The position numbers and the translations under genes were made by a program. 64,000 nucleotides of DNA from Arctopsyche grandis (lineage: Eukaryota; Arthropoda; Insecta; Trichoptera; Hydropsychidae), in NCBI RefSeq assembly GCF_051622035.1, contig NC_135360.1, positions 5,270,001 to 5,334,000 on the forward strand, written 5' to 3'. A model generated the notes under the pieces. It searched no databases. It was not told the origin of the DNA and saw only the letters and a program-made list of their open reading frames with translations. The stretch's first letter is position 1. Each line of letters opens with the position of its first letter. This document shows positions 26,540-41,152 of this stretch, in pieces.

Positions 26540-27180
26540 TGACGGTCACCCGTATTCAAGGTCATTGGACTATTAGTCACATTACGGTGGTCACAAAGAC
26601 AATTTTTGCCATTAAAATCTCGAATACGCAATATTTGGCACTCAAGTTCTCGTTAGTATGATAGTTATCGTTAGTATGATGGACTTTTCGTTATAGAGAT
26701 GTTAGCGACTTTGTGACCAGTTATCACCGAACCGTACTCAATTAGGTAAACGAATTATTCCGAGAAAAGCGATGTCGCGCGCGTCACTAAAATCTTGATC
26801 ACGGAACATCTAGCACTCGAATTCTCGTTAGTACTATATTTCACGTGAACATCTGGCAGCCGAAAAGCCCATCATACTAACAATAACTATCATACTACCG
26901 AGAGCTCAAGTGCTAAATATTCCGTATTCGCGATTTTCATGGCAAACATTGTCGTTTGGGCGATCGCAACGTGCGTAATAATCCAATTACCAGAATTATT
27001 GGCCACACTATTTTTTGTTTTCGTTTAAAAGGGTTAATTGGAAGTGTGCTGAATTTTAAATCGATAAAATTGCGAGCTTTTTACCGATCATAGTACCGAG
27101 AACTCAAGTGCCAAATATTCCGTATTCGCGATTTTCATGGCAAACATTGTCTTTTGGGCGATCGCAACTACCAGAATTTA
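26540..27180. repeat. Mosaic of broken MITE copies
   Basis: Several divergent pieces of the 204-bp MITE (for example 'TCATACTAACGATAACTATC', 'CGCGATTTTCATGGCAAA') and a block (about 26998-27078) shared with the CACTG-end element near 21585-21660. No gene. Confidence 0.6.
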
Positions 27181-27643
27181 GGTCAACCAGTCATGCTGAG
27201 TTCATTTGATGCGTTTACAAAACTTATAATTATACTTTTCAAAAATAAATAGCTTCATTAAAACTCATCTGAGCTTTTTATAGGGGCTTCCAACAAATAG
27301 CAACCTGATGTATGTAATCGCAAACTGATTATATTTCACAATACCTGGTTATATCTTACTAATGTCAAAATTAAGACCTTTTTTTTTAAACTGGTAAAAC
27401 CAGAAATTATGAGCACTTTGATTTGAATAATGTATGCTTTTCTCTCATAGCAAATCATTTCAACATTATGGACTTCAAAATATGATCATGAATCAAAAAG
27501 TAAATTATTTTTTTAACGTTATTTTAGTGAGGGCAGCTCATACGTCGCAGTGTGGCAACTTCGGTGTAGCTGTCACCCTTGATTTGGGACTGTCAGTGTC
27601 ATTGTCAGTGTAAAACTACCGTTCCAGCGGTTTCTTCGTCGAG

Positions 27644-29337
<1,694 letters not shown>

Positions 29338-31400
29338 GTGTTTTTTTTTTTTATTATTTTTTAATAGCAAATTACGAACAACGTTACACGAAACAGACTG
29401 AATATTTGAATAGGAAAATTCACGTTCATCCGAATATGTGTGCAACTTTTCTACCTGTAAATGTTATCTTAAATTAATAATAATAGTGATAAATATTTAT
29501 TTTTAGCATTATTCGACTGTGATGTACAAAATAAATTTTCACTCTTTATCGTTAGCAATAAATTTAAAATAGTTTTCAATGTCTCTGTACATAGTATTGT
29601 CTACATACTAGCACAGCACAGCCCGGCAATGGCACGTAAAAGTATTCTTTGGTACATTCTACATTCCATAATATGGACGTAACAGCAGTAGCCGACAAAA
29701 TCTATTCATACTATACAGCAGTACATGTATCAAGCCAACCCGGTTTTCTTTAGCCAATGAGGAAATATTCACGCACGACGTGACGTCATAGTAGCGAGTG
29801 CATGCGCTGCTGTATACTATGAATAGAAATAGTCTTGTCCGTACTGTGCTGTTGTCTTAAGTCGTGTGTTTGCGTTTTAATGTAAATCAAACGATACTCT
29901 CGTCGTTTTTTTTTGTTGTTTTTACACGGTGGCCTAACGAAGACAGAAGTGCATATCAGATCCTTCTAAGAATATATATATTTATAAGATCCAATTATTC
30001 AAATCATAATTTTAAAGAAATCATGTGTATTGAATATGAAAGTCATAATTCTACATATGTTCAAAATTGTATAATGAATTGATTTAATTTGAAAAATTAT
30101 ATAAAACAAAATATTATGTTAACATTTGCCTTTCTGTTCTAAAAAATTCCGGTAACCACTGTGCTGGACGCCAAGCGTCCAATTATAAATATGAGATTTA
30201 AGTTGAAATAATGCAAAATCTGTGAGGTTAATTATTCTTATTAACTATAAATATCATTTTATCATGTATTAAATGTCGAATAATACAAAATAAGTGCAAT
30301 AAATGAATAAAATAGCTGTTGAAACAGTCATTCAAAGGCAGATGTCATTCTCACACTGGCCGTTGAGTGAATTTTTATTTCGTTATGACATAATTCGAAT
30401 CATAGAGGTTTTGATGAGGAATACATAAAATATGAAGACCCTGCATTCAATATATTTGGAGATATTAAATAAAATATAAGTCCTGGTCACTCGCTATCCA
30501 TCACAGTGCTAAAGATGAATAAAGGAATTTCTTGGCGCAAAAATGGTACAAATACTTTGAGTGTAAACTTATTTGGGGGCGATTCAACATATAGTATTCT
30601 GTCTTCGTTATCCCACTCTGTATATATATGCATATTTATATGTACAATATATTGTAAATAGATTGTTTCCAAGAACATTTCAAGTTTGTAATTAGGATAA
30701 GTGAATTTAATTTATTATTATAATATGAACTATGTCTTCATATGCAACATCTTCATTAGCTTGAATGAAAACCTAGTAATTTGTACTTATTATATGTGTA
30801 TATTTATGTACATAAAAGTCCCAGTGAATCCTCGTGCAAACTAACAGACATGGCGGCTTCCTATTATTTTTTACCTCAAGATACAATGCTTTCGCTGATT
30901 GTTGACGGCATTTGACAGTGTTATGATCAATATCTTGAACTTTATAAAAGCTGCGTCGAGCTTACAATATCGGTAGTGGTCTTTAACGATTCACTCACTC
31001 CATATTTGAGCTCCGCTGGCATTTCAAAAACTTTGTATCACTCACAAGCTCAATGTTGAATGCCAAAACCGCTCAGATAACATTCAAGTGCGAATTTGGT
31101 AAGGGTTAAACTTCTGCTATAAGTTTTTTTTTCTATATCAGTAAGTTCCTCCACTTTTGATTATTAAATCCGTCTGATGAATTTCAAACATATGTACTCA
31201 ATTGTATCCCAAATGTCAATCTTCCTGTGTGTGAAATATTATTATATTAAATTTAACAAGAAAGCCATAATTGTAACACTATTTCCGACGTGAAATAAAA
31301 GAATGATCAATTTTTAAAGAAATGTTTTTTATTTATACACGTCTCAAAATGAATCGAGCATTTTATATGAGCTTAATTTAAGGTCATAAATGGTCAATGT
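29338..31400. other. Spacer between TEX261 and the aldo-keto reductases
   Basis: A 3' flank of TEX261, then at about 29600-29860 a diverged inverted-repeat piece ('TATTCATACTATACAGCAG' facing 'CTGCTGTATACTATGAATA') that also carries the 'TATTCTTTGGTACATTCTA' word of the Harbinger family. The rest is AT-rich without a gene I can support. Confidence 0.45.
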
Positions 31401-33932
31401 TTAAAATGGATAATGTTTGTGGTCCTTCCAGAGCTCTTCGTGTTCCTTATGAACTCTAAAGCCAGTGTTGAACTCGTCGATCTTCTTCACTTCTTCGGGA
31501 GTCAGAGCAAAATCGAAAACGTCAATGTTCTGAGCTATCCTGGTGGGTGTGATCGACTTTGGAAGTGGAGCCATTCCGCAATCAATCTATATACAATAAA
31601 AATATATCATAAAAATATATTAATTGTCTAATTAAAAATTAATTAATTTACTACAGGAATCCCCAATGCATATTCCTAAATATCAATTAACAGAATACAT
31701 AGTAGGGAATGTCTTGCATCCACAGCCAACACCAATATACATACATATGTAAATGCAAGAATCAGCCGTAAATATCATAATTTCACTCATTGAGATCATA
31801 ATTTCACTCATTCATCGCATACAATTATAAAATAATGATGAGCGCAGGCTACCAGATATATAGGTTAAAATAATCTCTGATAACCTACGCTGACTGAGGT
31901 GGAAAATATCACATTTAGGCACAGCAGCAACGATTTCATTGAGAAATAAGATAGCTCTTGGAATAGAAGCCATCTGATAAATAACTGTGCGAGCAAGAGG
32001 TACAGCCATCAAATGATGATGTTGTAGGAATCTAGCACAACTTATGCTATTACGAATCAAAACCAGTGATCTCATCATCGATCCTGTACAAACATGCATA
32101 GCCCCATGGCAACGTCCCCTTCGACCATTCCAGAAGAAAGAGTTCATCGCTCGATCGTAAAACGAACGAAACTCAACAGTGATGTCATCAGGATACCGTA
32201 ACACGTATCTTAAAAAGACATTTACAACAAGAATTAATGAGAAGTTCAAGGGAACTATACCCAAGCATGCCCAAAAGGAAATGAGTAGGTTAGAGATATG
32301 GGTAATACCCATACTCTTTCCAATACAGGAAACGATGAAATGATTTTTGCACTTTCTCAATCATTAAAGAGTAATTTGCTTCATGCTATTAATATGAATT
32401 ATATTATAACATATGTGAGTATCTGATTATAATGTGACGGCTAAACTAGACTTGCTCTTAGAGTTGTTAATTGACAAAACATATACATAGTATCTGGAAT
32501 CAAGTGTAGTATGTGAAATGTAAATATATATGTATATATATACAAGCTGATCGGTTTACCAGATAGCGCAACACAATTTGAGTTGTGGTTTTGTTGTACT
32601 TCTTCGCCATCACAGTCAGAATTGGATCATCTATCTTCGGAGCTGGTGGTGCACGCGTCCTATCCCTAATTTCAGGCATAGCTCCGAATGGCGACCAAGC
32701 GGTCAAGACTATATTTTTACTCTTACAGTACTCGATGATCTTCTTCTGCGTCAAATTTGGATGGGCCTAGTGAGAAAATACGTCATAATAATATACCCAG
32801 TGTATCACATATTACTAGTTTAATTGTATCCTTATATACCTCGACTTGATTAACAGCCGGGATGACTTTGCAGTTGTTCAACAGCCTCTCCAACTGTTGC
32901 GGGTTGAAATTGGACACGCCGATCGACTTGGCCAAGCCCAATTCTTTGCACTTTTCCATACCTCTCCATGTTTCCAAATAGTCTACGTCGCTGTGTGATC
33001 CATCAGCCTACAGAGAAATTTTGTATAAACTAAATAAAAAGTACTTCACTTCAAAAATTGAGTAGTTTACAATGTTTACATGCATATGTACCAGAAGATG
33101 ACATTTTATAACTCGAAGAATAATAGTATGCCCATAATAGTGTTCTTTTAGCATTAAAAACGTTAATTTTAAATATAATAACCAGTGGTTAGAATTCAAA
33201 CTTTGTAATATTTTAATATTTAAAAATGTGCATCTGGTACATTAAAAAAAAGGTTGTGGCTTTGTGCCTGTCGCAGATATAGTACCTGCAAATAGCCACA
33301 ACCTAAAAAAATCCGACGATGACAATTTTAACTTACATTGATAGCGAGTGGAAAATGGACGAGATATAAATCGACATAGGAAAGACCCAATCTCTTCAGA
33401 GATGCTTTCAAAGCTGGTACTACCTTTTGTTCTTCATGTTGATCATTCCACAACTACACATGTATATAAAATCTGAATTAAAATATATTTCACATATAAA
33501 AGCAAACGAATCATGATAATACTGCATACCTTTGTAGCTAAAAAGATTTCACCTCTAGTAACGACACCTTTTTTGATCATATTATTGATCCCTTGTCCAA
33601 CTTCATCCTCGTTCTTATAAATTGCGGCTGCATCAATGTGTCTATACCCACAGGAAATAGCCGTTTCCACAGACAGTCTACACTCATCGGTCTTCCCTTG
33701 ACTCTGTACATGAACATAAATAATAATTACATGAAGCAAACCAGTTTTGAACTCATATAAATTGGTTGAGAATTGTTGACCGACTGTCTGCAGACGAATC
33801 TCTAAGTCAATCAGCGCACAAATTTAGTAAAAACTTGAATATAGAAGATATTAATCTCACCGTATATGTTCCGAGTCCTATGACAGGTATTTCACGTCCG
33901 TCGTTCATCTTCAATGTCATAGATTTAACCAT
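31401..33932 (-). CDS. Aldo-keto reductase, copy 1
   Basis: Six exons on the minus strand: 33932-33861, 33703-33530, 33453-33337, 33007-32840, 32766-32560 and 31586-31401; 307 aa plus TAA, all introns phase 0. Family motifs in order: '[10 protein letters not shown]', '[18 protein letters not shown]' (catalytic Asp and Tyr), 'FLATK' (Lys), '[10 protein letters not shown]' (His, completing the Asp-Tyr-Lys-His tetrad), 'KSIGVSNFN', 'VNQVE', '[11 protein letters not shown]' (NADPH-binding Lys-Ser) and end 'HYPF'. It should reduce aldehydes or ketones with NADPH in the cytosol; the substrate cannot be told. Its neighbour at 36043-38749 is a tandem duplicate with identical exon lengths except exon 6. 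Confidence 0.93.
31812..32360 (-). other. Uncharacterised 182-codon frame in AKR intron
   Basis: Long open frame on the same strand as the reductase, within its last intron. It contains '[21 protein letters not shown]' and a hydrophobic stretch near its start. I recognise no family, and it has no splice or promoter support. It may be a remnant of a mobile element or chance. Confidence 0.2.
33251..33304. mobile_element. 54-bp core-less copy of the AGGTTGTGG MITE
   Basis: AGGTTGTGGC joined directly to the opposite arm ending TAGCCACAACCT, within AKR copy 1 intron 3. It has the tips of the 461-bp element at 959-1419 and almost none of its interior, with poly-A on both sides. Confidence 0.7.
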
Positions 33933-34501
33933 CTTGTATTAATAAATTGTAGTTAGATTGAATTGAATAAGGCAAACTGTTTAAGTTACGATCAATGAAT
34001 GACTAGAATTGATCGAACGTAACTATTTATACATCGATACCGAGGCTTTATCTCAGATAAGTATAACAATTTGTGATCAAGTACGATAACGACGAATGTA
34101 TAGTTTATACATGCTAACACAATAGAAAGATAATTAATGAATGAGATGCAAAATGTTGATTTATTTTTTGAAATTCTGCAATGCCATCGTGACATTTTAA
34201 ATGTGAACGTTTACTCAACTTTACATATATCGCTTGACTTTGTAGATTCTCATGGAATATTCTAATTACGTCATAATATCTGAAGTGTTTATTAACCAAA
34301 TGAGATAAGTATTTAATCAAAATTCTATGTACTTAGCTGAATGACTTGCATTTTGACGATTAAACTGTGATATAATTTTGTAAATCAGATTTGTCTACAT
34401 GATCTATTTCTATTTTCTACATTATTGATAAGTCGGCAATCTTTAATAAAATATCTTGACAAACAAGTGTATTGGTTATTTGAATAATTTAAAATCGATG
34501 C

Positions 34502-34866
34502 GGTGCAAACGATCGAAAAGCGCCAGACAGACTGGACCACAGATTAACGACACGTGTACCTTATGCGTGCGCACTGCTCGCACTTACACTAAGCGAAATC
34601 TACCCGAAGTCCCGACATACATACCTACCCTGTATACGTTCTGTGCTTCTGATACTTTAGTTCAGAATTTTGCCTTATTAAACTCGCCAGAAAGATCCAT
34701 CTCAATTTTAATAATTACCATTTTAATAATTGCATCTGTGCACATCGAAAGGTTACTCGTCATCTGATGTGCAATTTTTCATTCGTCAAGTCGAGAATTG
34801 CGTTTAAAGCAGCCATCCAGTTAATCTGTGGTTCAATCTGTCTGGCGCTTTTCGATCGTTTGCACC
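34502..34866. mobile_element. MITE with GGTGCAAACGATCG ends (365 bp), copy 2
   Basis: Same arms as 8355-8700 (GGTGCAAACGATCGAAAAGC ... GCTTTTCGATCGTTTGCACC), with a small internal duplication (TTTTAATAATT). A SINE body fragment follows at about 34890-35080. Confidence 0.8.
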
Positions 34867-34889
34867 AAGCCCTTTAAAATATACCTAAA

Positions 34890-35085
34890 GTAGGTAACTT
34901 TATATATATTTGTGACTCCAGGTCGATCGTTTCCTATCAGAGTTTGCCAAATTATCTGATTTTCATTGAAACGGTTCCAACAAATTGGCAGCCTTACCCA
35001 TTTTCTCGCAAAATCTCGAGTTTTCAGCAATCTCGAATTTTAAAATGCTGCAAATTTACAAATTTTACCATAAATATATCTGTGG
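34890..35085 (+). mobile_element. SINE body fragment
   Basis: Contains 'TGACTCCAGGTCGATCGTTT', 'CAGAGTTTGCCAAATTATCT' and 'TGCTGCAAATTTACAAATTT', the body of the second SINE type seen inverted at 37345-37640. The tRNA-like head is missing. Confidence 0.6.
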
Positions 35086-35088
35086 ATA

Positions 35089-35599
35089 TTAAGAGGGCTG
35101 TACACCCGAAACCTTAATTTTGTTGCCGTTCCTTTCTTCGGTATATATATTGAGTGAATGCGACAATATATATCAATATATATATTGAGTGAATGCGACA
35201 GTTTCGCTTCGACCCGATAATACGTATTTTAAATCGACAAAATCGAGGTTTCGTATTCTCCTATTTTCTCCTCCAAAACTGGACCAATTTTTAAAAAAAT
35301 TTCATCATCGGTATGAGAAAGATATTTTCTGTGCAACTATGCGCGTATTTATTTTAAATCGACCGTTAAATAAGCACGCTGTACTCTTTTCGTGGGTGTA
35401 AAAAAGAGGCGATTTTATAGATGTTTGGCGGCTCCTAGCTCCTATAAAAAATAACTAAACAAAAAAATAAAACGATAGATGCATCCCAATGGTGGATATC
35501 CATAGCATATTAAAAAATAATTTCTCTAGTGCCATAATTGAGGAAGGGAGAAGTATAATACGTTTGTATGGACAAGGCGCTGGTGTTCAGCCCTCTTAA
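35089..35599. mobile_element. TTAA-type MITE (511 bp), complete copy
   Basis: Starts TTAAGAGGGCTGTACACC and ends GGTGTTCAGCCCTCTTAA. TTAA at both ends suggests a piggyBac-type origin. It has a TATATA block near the left end and no transposase. Partial copies at 12212-12306 and 15618-15819 support these limits. Confidence 0.75.
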
Positions 35600-36042
35600 T
35601 TGATAAGTATTTATGTACTTTGTATAATATTAATAATATTTGTATCAAATGTACAATGTTTCTGACCAGAAAGGTGCATTGGGGTTAGCTGTTAGGCTTT
35701 TCGGTATAAATTAAATATAAAACATAGAAACTTGCAATACTGTATGTTTCTGTTTTTAATAAATAAATATCAACCTATGTATAAAATTGAACAAGTCCGT
35801 ATGTCTGTCAGAAATAAATTATAATATCAAACCCAACATATTCATCGTAAACCTGAAAAGTTACATATAAGACATATGTATGTGCTAAAATTTTTCAACT
35901 GATAATTTAATAAGAATAACTATGATAATTTGATAACTCGCGAAATAAAAATAATCAATTTTTAATAAAATATATTTTTTATTTTATAAAATTTAGGTAC
36001 ATATATATGTATCTTAAATTCAAACAAACATATTATCAACAT

Positions 36043-38749
36043 TTAAAACGGGAAATTTTTGTGGTCCTTCCAGACGGCAACTGCAACGACCCTAAAGTCG
36101 GCATTGAACTCGTCGATCTTCTTCACTTCTTCGGGAGTCAGAGCGAAATCGAAAATGTCAATATTCTGAGCAATCCTGGCAGGTGTAACGGACTTGGGAA
36201 TTGCAACCATTCCACAATCAATCTATAATATAAAAGTTTTCATTTAGGATCACACCTGGTATTATATTATATGAAATTAAAGTGTGTCAATTAATCATTT
36301 TACCAAATAACGCAACACAATTTGAGTTGTGACTTTGTTGTACTTCTTCGCCATCGCAGTCAGAATTGGATCATCCATGGTTGGAGCCGGGGGTGCTTTT
36401 GTTCTATCCCTTATTTCGGGCATGGAACCGAGTGGTGTATAAGCAGTCAAGACTATCTTCTTACTCTTGCAGTATTCAAGCAACTTCTTCTGGGTCAAGT
36501 TTGGATTCGCCTATTTCAAAAATACATCATGATAAAACTCCAAATGTGTCACATAGTGAGAGTGCAATTGTAATTCGATATACCTCGACTTGATTGACAA
36601 CCGGGATAACCTTACAGTTGCTTAACAGCCTCTCCAACTGCTGCAGGTTGAAATTGGACACGCCGATCGACTTGGCCAAGCCCAATTCTTTGCACTTTTC
36701 CATACCTCTCCATGTTTCCAAATAGTCAATGTCGCTGCTTGATCCATCAGCCTAGAAATAAATTAACATAAACTGAATAAGAAATTCTTAAATGGTTCAA
36801 CAATTTTATTTATTTTCTATTAATCCCAGGAAGTCCTACCAGGTAACCCCAATGCGCCTCCCTGGCCAGAAACATTGCACATTTGATACAAGTATTATTA
36901 TACAAAGTAAATACATAGCCAGCAGCATAGCTCGGTCGTTAAGCTTCTGCCTAGCGTTGAGAGGCATCGGGTTCGATCCCAGGGCCGGGCCTCGAGTGAA
37001 AATAAATTTTTCAGAGTATGCTGTTGGTCAAACCTGGATTTGTGACTCCAGGTTGATCGTTTCCTGACAGAGTTTGCCAATTTTCTCTGATTTCAATGTT
37101 GAAACGGTTCCCGGAAAAAAAATTGGCTAAAAATCCTTCCTACCTACTATGTCACCACTATTTGAAGTATGATTGATGTACAATTCATAGATGTCTCGTT
37201 AATTTGCGAGTTTTTCAGTGTCTCGTAATTCAACGACTTGTAATAAAAACGCTGCATTGTAATTGTAATTGGCCAGGAAGGCTCATTGAGGTTTACCTGT
37301 AAGGCCTTCCTGGTATATATGTAAAAAAATAAATAAATATCTATTAACATCCATAGAGACATACGTATATGGTCAAATTTGTAAATTTGCAGCATTTTAT
37401 ACAATTCAGCGAAATACGAAATTGCTGAAAACTCAAAAATTGCGAGAAATGGGTAAAGGTTGCCAAGTTTTTGGAACCGTTTCTATGAAAATCAGATAAA
37501 TTGGCAAACTCTGATAGGAAACAATCAACCTGGAGTCACAAATCCAAGATCCGGCCAGCAAAAACCAGTGGGATTTGAACCCGTGACCACTTTGTTCAAA
37601 GCATTATATGCCAACTACTAGTCTATTCTGCTGCACGTACGTTTTTTTTTGGTTTGGATGAACAGGTTTCCTACTTGCTCCAACATTACATCGTCATCGT
37701 CATCGCCTAGCCTTGCAAATACTCCATTGATGATTTCAAATATCGCACTCAGCAGCCCTTTTACTATTACTTATTTTTAATACGACACTATTAAATTATT
37801 TAAAAATGAAAATGTATGTATATGTATACCAGTAGTATTAATGAGTATATAAAAATTGCTACCATGACAATGGATGATACAATTGAACTAGTATGAAAGA
37901 AGGTGATATTTCAACTTACATTAGTAGCCAGTGGCCAATGGATGAGATATAAATCAACATAAGACAGACCCAATTTCTTCAGAGACTCTTCAAGAGCTGG
38001 TACTACTTTGGCTTCCTCGTGTTGATCGTTCCACAACTGCATATGAACAATATGAATTAAAGTATATTTCACATGCGAAAACAAACAAATCGTATCACGT
38101 TTGCATACCTTTGTTGTTAAAAAGACTTCTTCTCTAGTGACGACACCTTCTTTGATCATGTTATTGATTCCGAGTCCAACTTCATCCTCGTTGTTATAAA
38201 ACGAGGCCGTATCAATGTGTCTATACCCGCAGGAAATAGCCGATTCTACAGACAGTCTACACTCATCAGATTTTCCCTGTCTCTATACGCAAACAAAAAT
38301 CATAGTTAACCTCAAATTGAAAACAACCTTTCACATACAAAGCTTTTTGTTAAATTTTTCTGATCGTCGTGCAGATTAATCGTGAATCATGCACTATATT
38401 TGAACATTTTATAATATTTCATGCAATTTTGCACACATTATGAGTTAATGTCAGCACATATATAGACGACTTTTATTATTTACAATAGACCCGGCCCCCT
38501 CTATTATGCCGTTACAATTTCTTACGTCGTCCGATGAAGTCGAATCAGGCCGTATTAAAAGTTCCGTAGCATCTTCGGATAAATCGAAGTTCAGCTTTGT
38601 GTAAGAATCATGTAATACATTATAGATTTGTTTAAGATTTAATCTTCAGTATAATTATAACAATACAAGAAACTCACCGCATACGTTCCCAGTCCTAGGA
38701 CGGGAATTTCCCTTCCGTCGTTTAACTTCACAGTTGTAGATTTTGCCAT
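36043..38749 (-). CDS. Aldo-keto reductase, copy 2
   Basis: Six minus-strand exons: 38749-38678, 38282-38109, 38036-37920, 36751-36584, 36510-36304 and 36222-36043; 305 aa plus TAA, all phase 0. The catalytic residues lie in '[15 protein letters not shown]' (Asp, Tyr), 'FLTTK' (Lys) and 'DLYLIHWP' (His). 'SIGVSNFN', 'VNQVE' and '[11 protein letters not shown]' follow. It is very close to copy 1; exon 6 differs most, where the end reads '[17 protein letters not shown]' and is two codons shorter. An NADPH-dependent reductase is expected. Intron 3 holds two SINEs. The C-terminal loops of this family shape substrate choice, so the two copies may differ in specificity (inference). Confidence 0.93.
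36917..37338 (+). mobile_element. tRNA-derived SINE in AKR copy 2 intron
   Basis: Complete: head AGCCAGCAGCATAGCTCGGT, B box GGGTTCGATCCC, body 'GATCGTTTCCTGACAGAGTT', tail 'TGTAAGGCCTTCCTGGTATA' and an AAATAAATA end. Confidence 0.88.
37345..37640 (-). mobile_element. Second tRNA-derived SINE type
   Basis: On the minus strand a head with B box GGTCACGGGTTCAAATCCC, then the shared body (GATTGTTTCCTATCAGAGTT) and a different 3' part ('TTGCAGCATTTTATACAATT' region on the plus strand). Shares the body but not the head or tail of the main family, so two SINE families share a core. Confidence 0.65.
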
Positions 38750-39954
38750 TGTAAGCTAAAAAAACAAACAAAATACAGCTTAATAATGTGAACTGATTAA
38801 TCAATGATGAGAATACAAGGTATTATATATCAAAAATATTAATACAAACAGAACGAGGTCATTGTTTATTTGTCTGTGAAATTATTTATTCGAGGTCACA
38901 TTTGTGATTGAATAGAATTACGTTGAAAGTATAAATCATGAATGCTAATGTGTGTGCAATTCTTCTATGGCATCATTAACGTACATATTCACTCAATGTT
39001 TTATCTTTAGTACTTATATTTTTCATATAAGATTATAGATATCGTAGAAGTAGTTTGTTTACAAAATTCGAGTATGTGATAGTCAAAAATTGCACTCGGT
39101 ATATACGCATAGATTTAAATGGTTTAATCGGTATATTAATAAGAGATATTAGAAGATTTTACTAATGAAAAGTGAATTTAAAATTTAAATCTATAGTTAC
39201 ATACATTCAAATTTAAGTATCTTCTCATAAATTAATAAAAAAAAAAGTAAAAATACAACGTAATGATTAGCGTTTACTGATAAGAAGTGTTAAATAATAC
39301 TGTAGGATTAACCTTGTTCAAATTATCTCTAAAATACACAGATATACGTAAGTACGTTTTATAAAAACACATAATTATAATATTTGATTACGAATCAGTA
39401 CTGAATATAATTCAATTAAAATCTATAAAAAAAGAAATATCTAATGAAAAAATACTGATATGTACATATTTCATATATAATATATACCTACATACATAAA
39501 CTAAATCAATATAACATGAAGAACGTATTCGAAATGATAATATCTTATCAAATTCAAGTGTCCCGTGACATTCACTTGAACATAATATGTACCAGCAATC
39601 GGAATTGGTCAGTAATTGTTAAGAAAAAAGTGCGATATAAATTTCCCGCCGCTTTAAAATCTCGACCAATCACAGATCGACCGGATCGTTTCGACCAATC
39701 AGAGACCAGTTCGATATTGTTACGTTTTTTAATTCAAAATATAGGCACATTTCAAATGATATCACAGCCATAAACGAAGTTCATGATTTTTTTTTTAATT
39801 GATATAATCTGCAATTTGAATGACATTACAATATTATAAATATATGAATAAATCATTGTGGGAAATGAATTTATTATTACGAAATCGAAATACTTAAGAA
39901 TTACAAAAATAGAAAAAAAATATATATATATTTATACATATTAACAGACCCATG
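38750..39954. other. AT-rich spacer
   Basis: Upstream region of AKR copy 2. No ORF or paired repeat that I can support; a GC-richer stretch at about 39640-39720 with repeated 'GACCAATCA' words is unassigned. Confidence 0.4.
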
Positions 39955-40714
39955 ACAGGATGTTCTTACCACTAGCGTAAAACTCGTTTTTTGATTTTTT
40001 ACGGGAGTTCGGCTCTTGACATTAACTTCGCGAAGTCTGCGTTGCAACGTTCTTGTGGAAATATCGATTCCCTCTTCGTTCAGAATAGCTTGAATGCCTT
40101 TATTAGGCACCTTACGGTTCTCCAAAGCTACGGTGATGATTTTTCGATCCGTTCGCGGTGTGGTTTTTCGTTTACCCCCACATTTGTGGTATAATGTAGC
40201 AGTTGGAGAAACCCCCGATTGCACCGATTGTGCAATATGGGCTACCGTAGGGTGAGAAACATGAAATTTTTTTGCAATTTGTCTGTAACTATACGTCTTT
40301 TCACAAATAAGCGTTGCAATGGCCACTTTCACATCTTCTGAAATGGTTTTTTTTTGGAGCCATTTCAAAAAAAAAGTTTTTAAATTAAAATTAAAAAATA
40401 TATTAAAGCGAACGTAAAAACACAATAATATTAATTTACAACTTATATTCAAAATATTCTATTTTTAAGTCAATAATTGTTAATTTACGCAGCGTTATTG
40501 TTAAGTTAACAGGGCGAAAACTGACCGTGAACTGATTCTTTGTTTCTTTCATCCCCTGTTTCAAAATTTTCGGTTTTTTTTTACCACCACATGTGGGTTG
40601 CTATTCAATCTATCTACCAGTGCTAAAATAAACACGTGTTTCCCACATGTTTGTCAAATTTGTCACAAGTTTCGCAAATTACGCTAGCGGTAAGAACATC
40701 CTGTCATGGGTCTG
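39955..40714 (-). pseudogene. Tc1-like transposon, internally deleted
   Basis: Inverted ends CAGACCCATGACAGGATGTT and complement. The minus-strand frame gives a Tc1-type transposase N-terminus: 'TYSYRQIAKKFHVSHPTVAHI' (first helix-turn-helix), a 'GGKRKTTPRTDRKI' link (GRPR-like) and 'NEEGIDISTRTLQRRL' (second helix-turn-helix). The DDE catalytic domain is gone: the frame runs straight into the end repeat. It could bind its ends but not cut. Confidence 0.85.
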
Positions 40715-40920
40715 TATATACATACATACATATATAAATAGAATGACAACACAAGCGACCGCAAATAACACTCACCGGCGACTACTGATCATAAATGGAA
40801 GCAGATATACTTATGTATATATAAGTATTGTGCAAACACCACTAGTTTGAACCAAACTCGGTTTTACACGACCATTTCCAAAACTTAAAGTTAAAAACTA
40901 AAAACCTTGTTATAATTAAA

Positions 40921-41152
40921 GCCCGGATAACCAAGGTGCCGTTCATTGTTCAAATGTTGTAAATGCATTGTTAAAGGTTTGCCGAACCTTTTTTACAAAG
41001 CATTTACAACAATTGAACAATAAGCGGCACCTTGGCTATCCTACCTCTAGTTATAATTAGAGGTAGGATAGTCACAGTGCTATCCATTGTTCGGCAAACC
41101 TTTAACAATGCATTTACAACCTTTGAACAATACACGGCCCCCTCAGGCTCCA
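40921..41152. repeat. Stacked hairpins (pogo-like MITE remains)
   Basis: 40921-41042 is a near-perfect hairpin: CCCGGATAACCAAGGTGCCG facing CGGCACCTTGGCTATCC, with inner arms 'CATTGTTCAAATGTTGTAAATG'. A second palindrome around 41041-41072 (CCTACCTCTAGTTATAATTA) joins it to a third partial arm ending near 41152. Confidence 0.65.
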
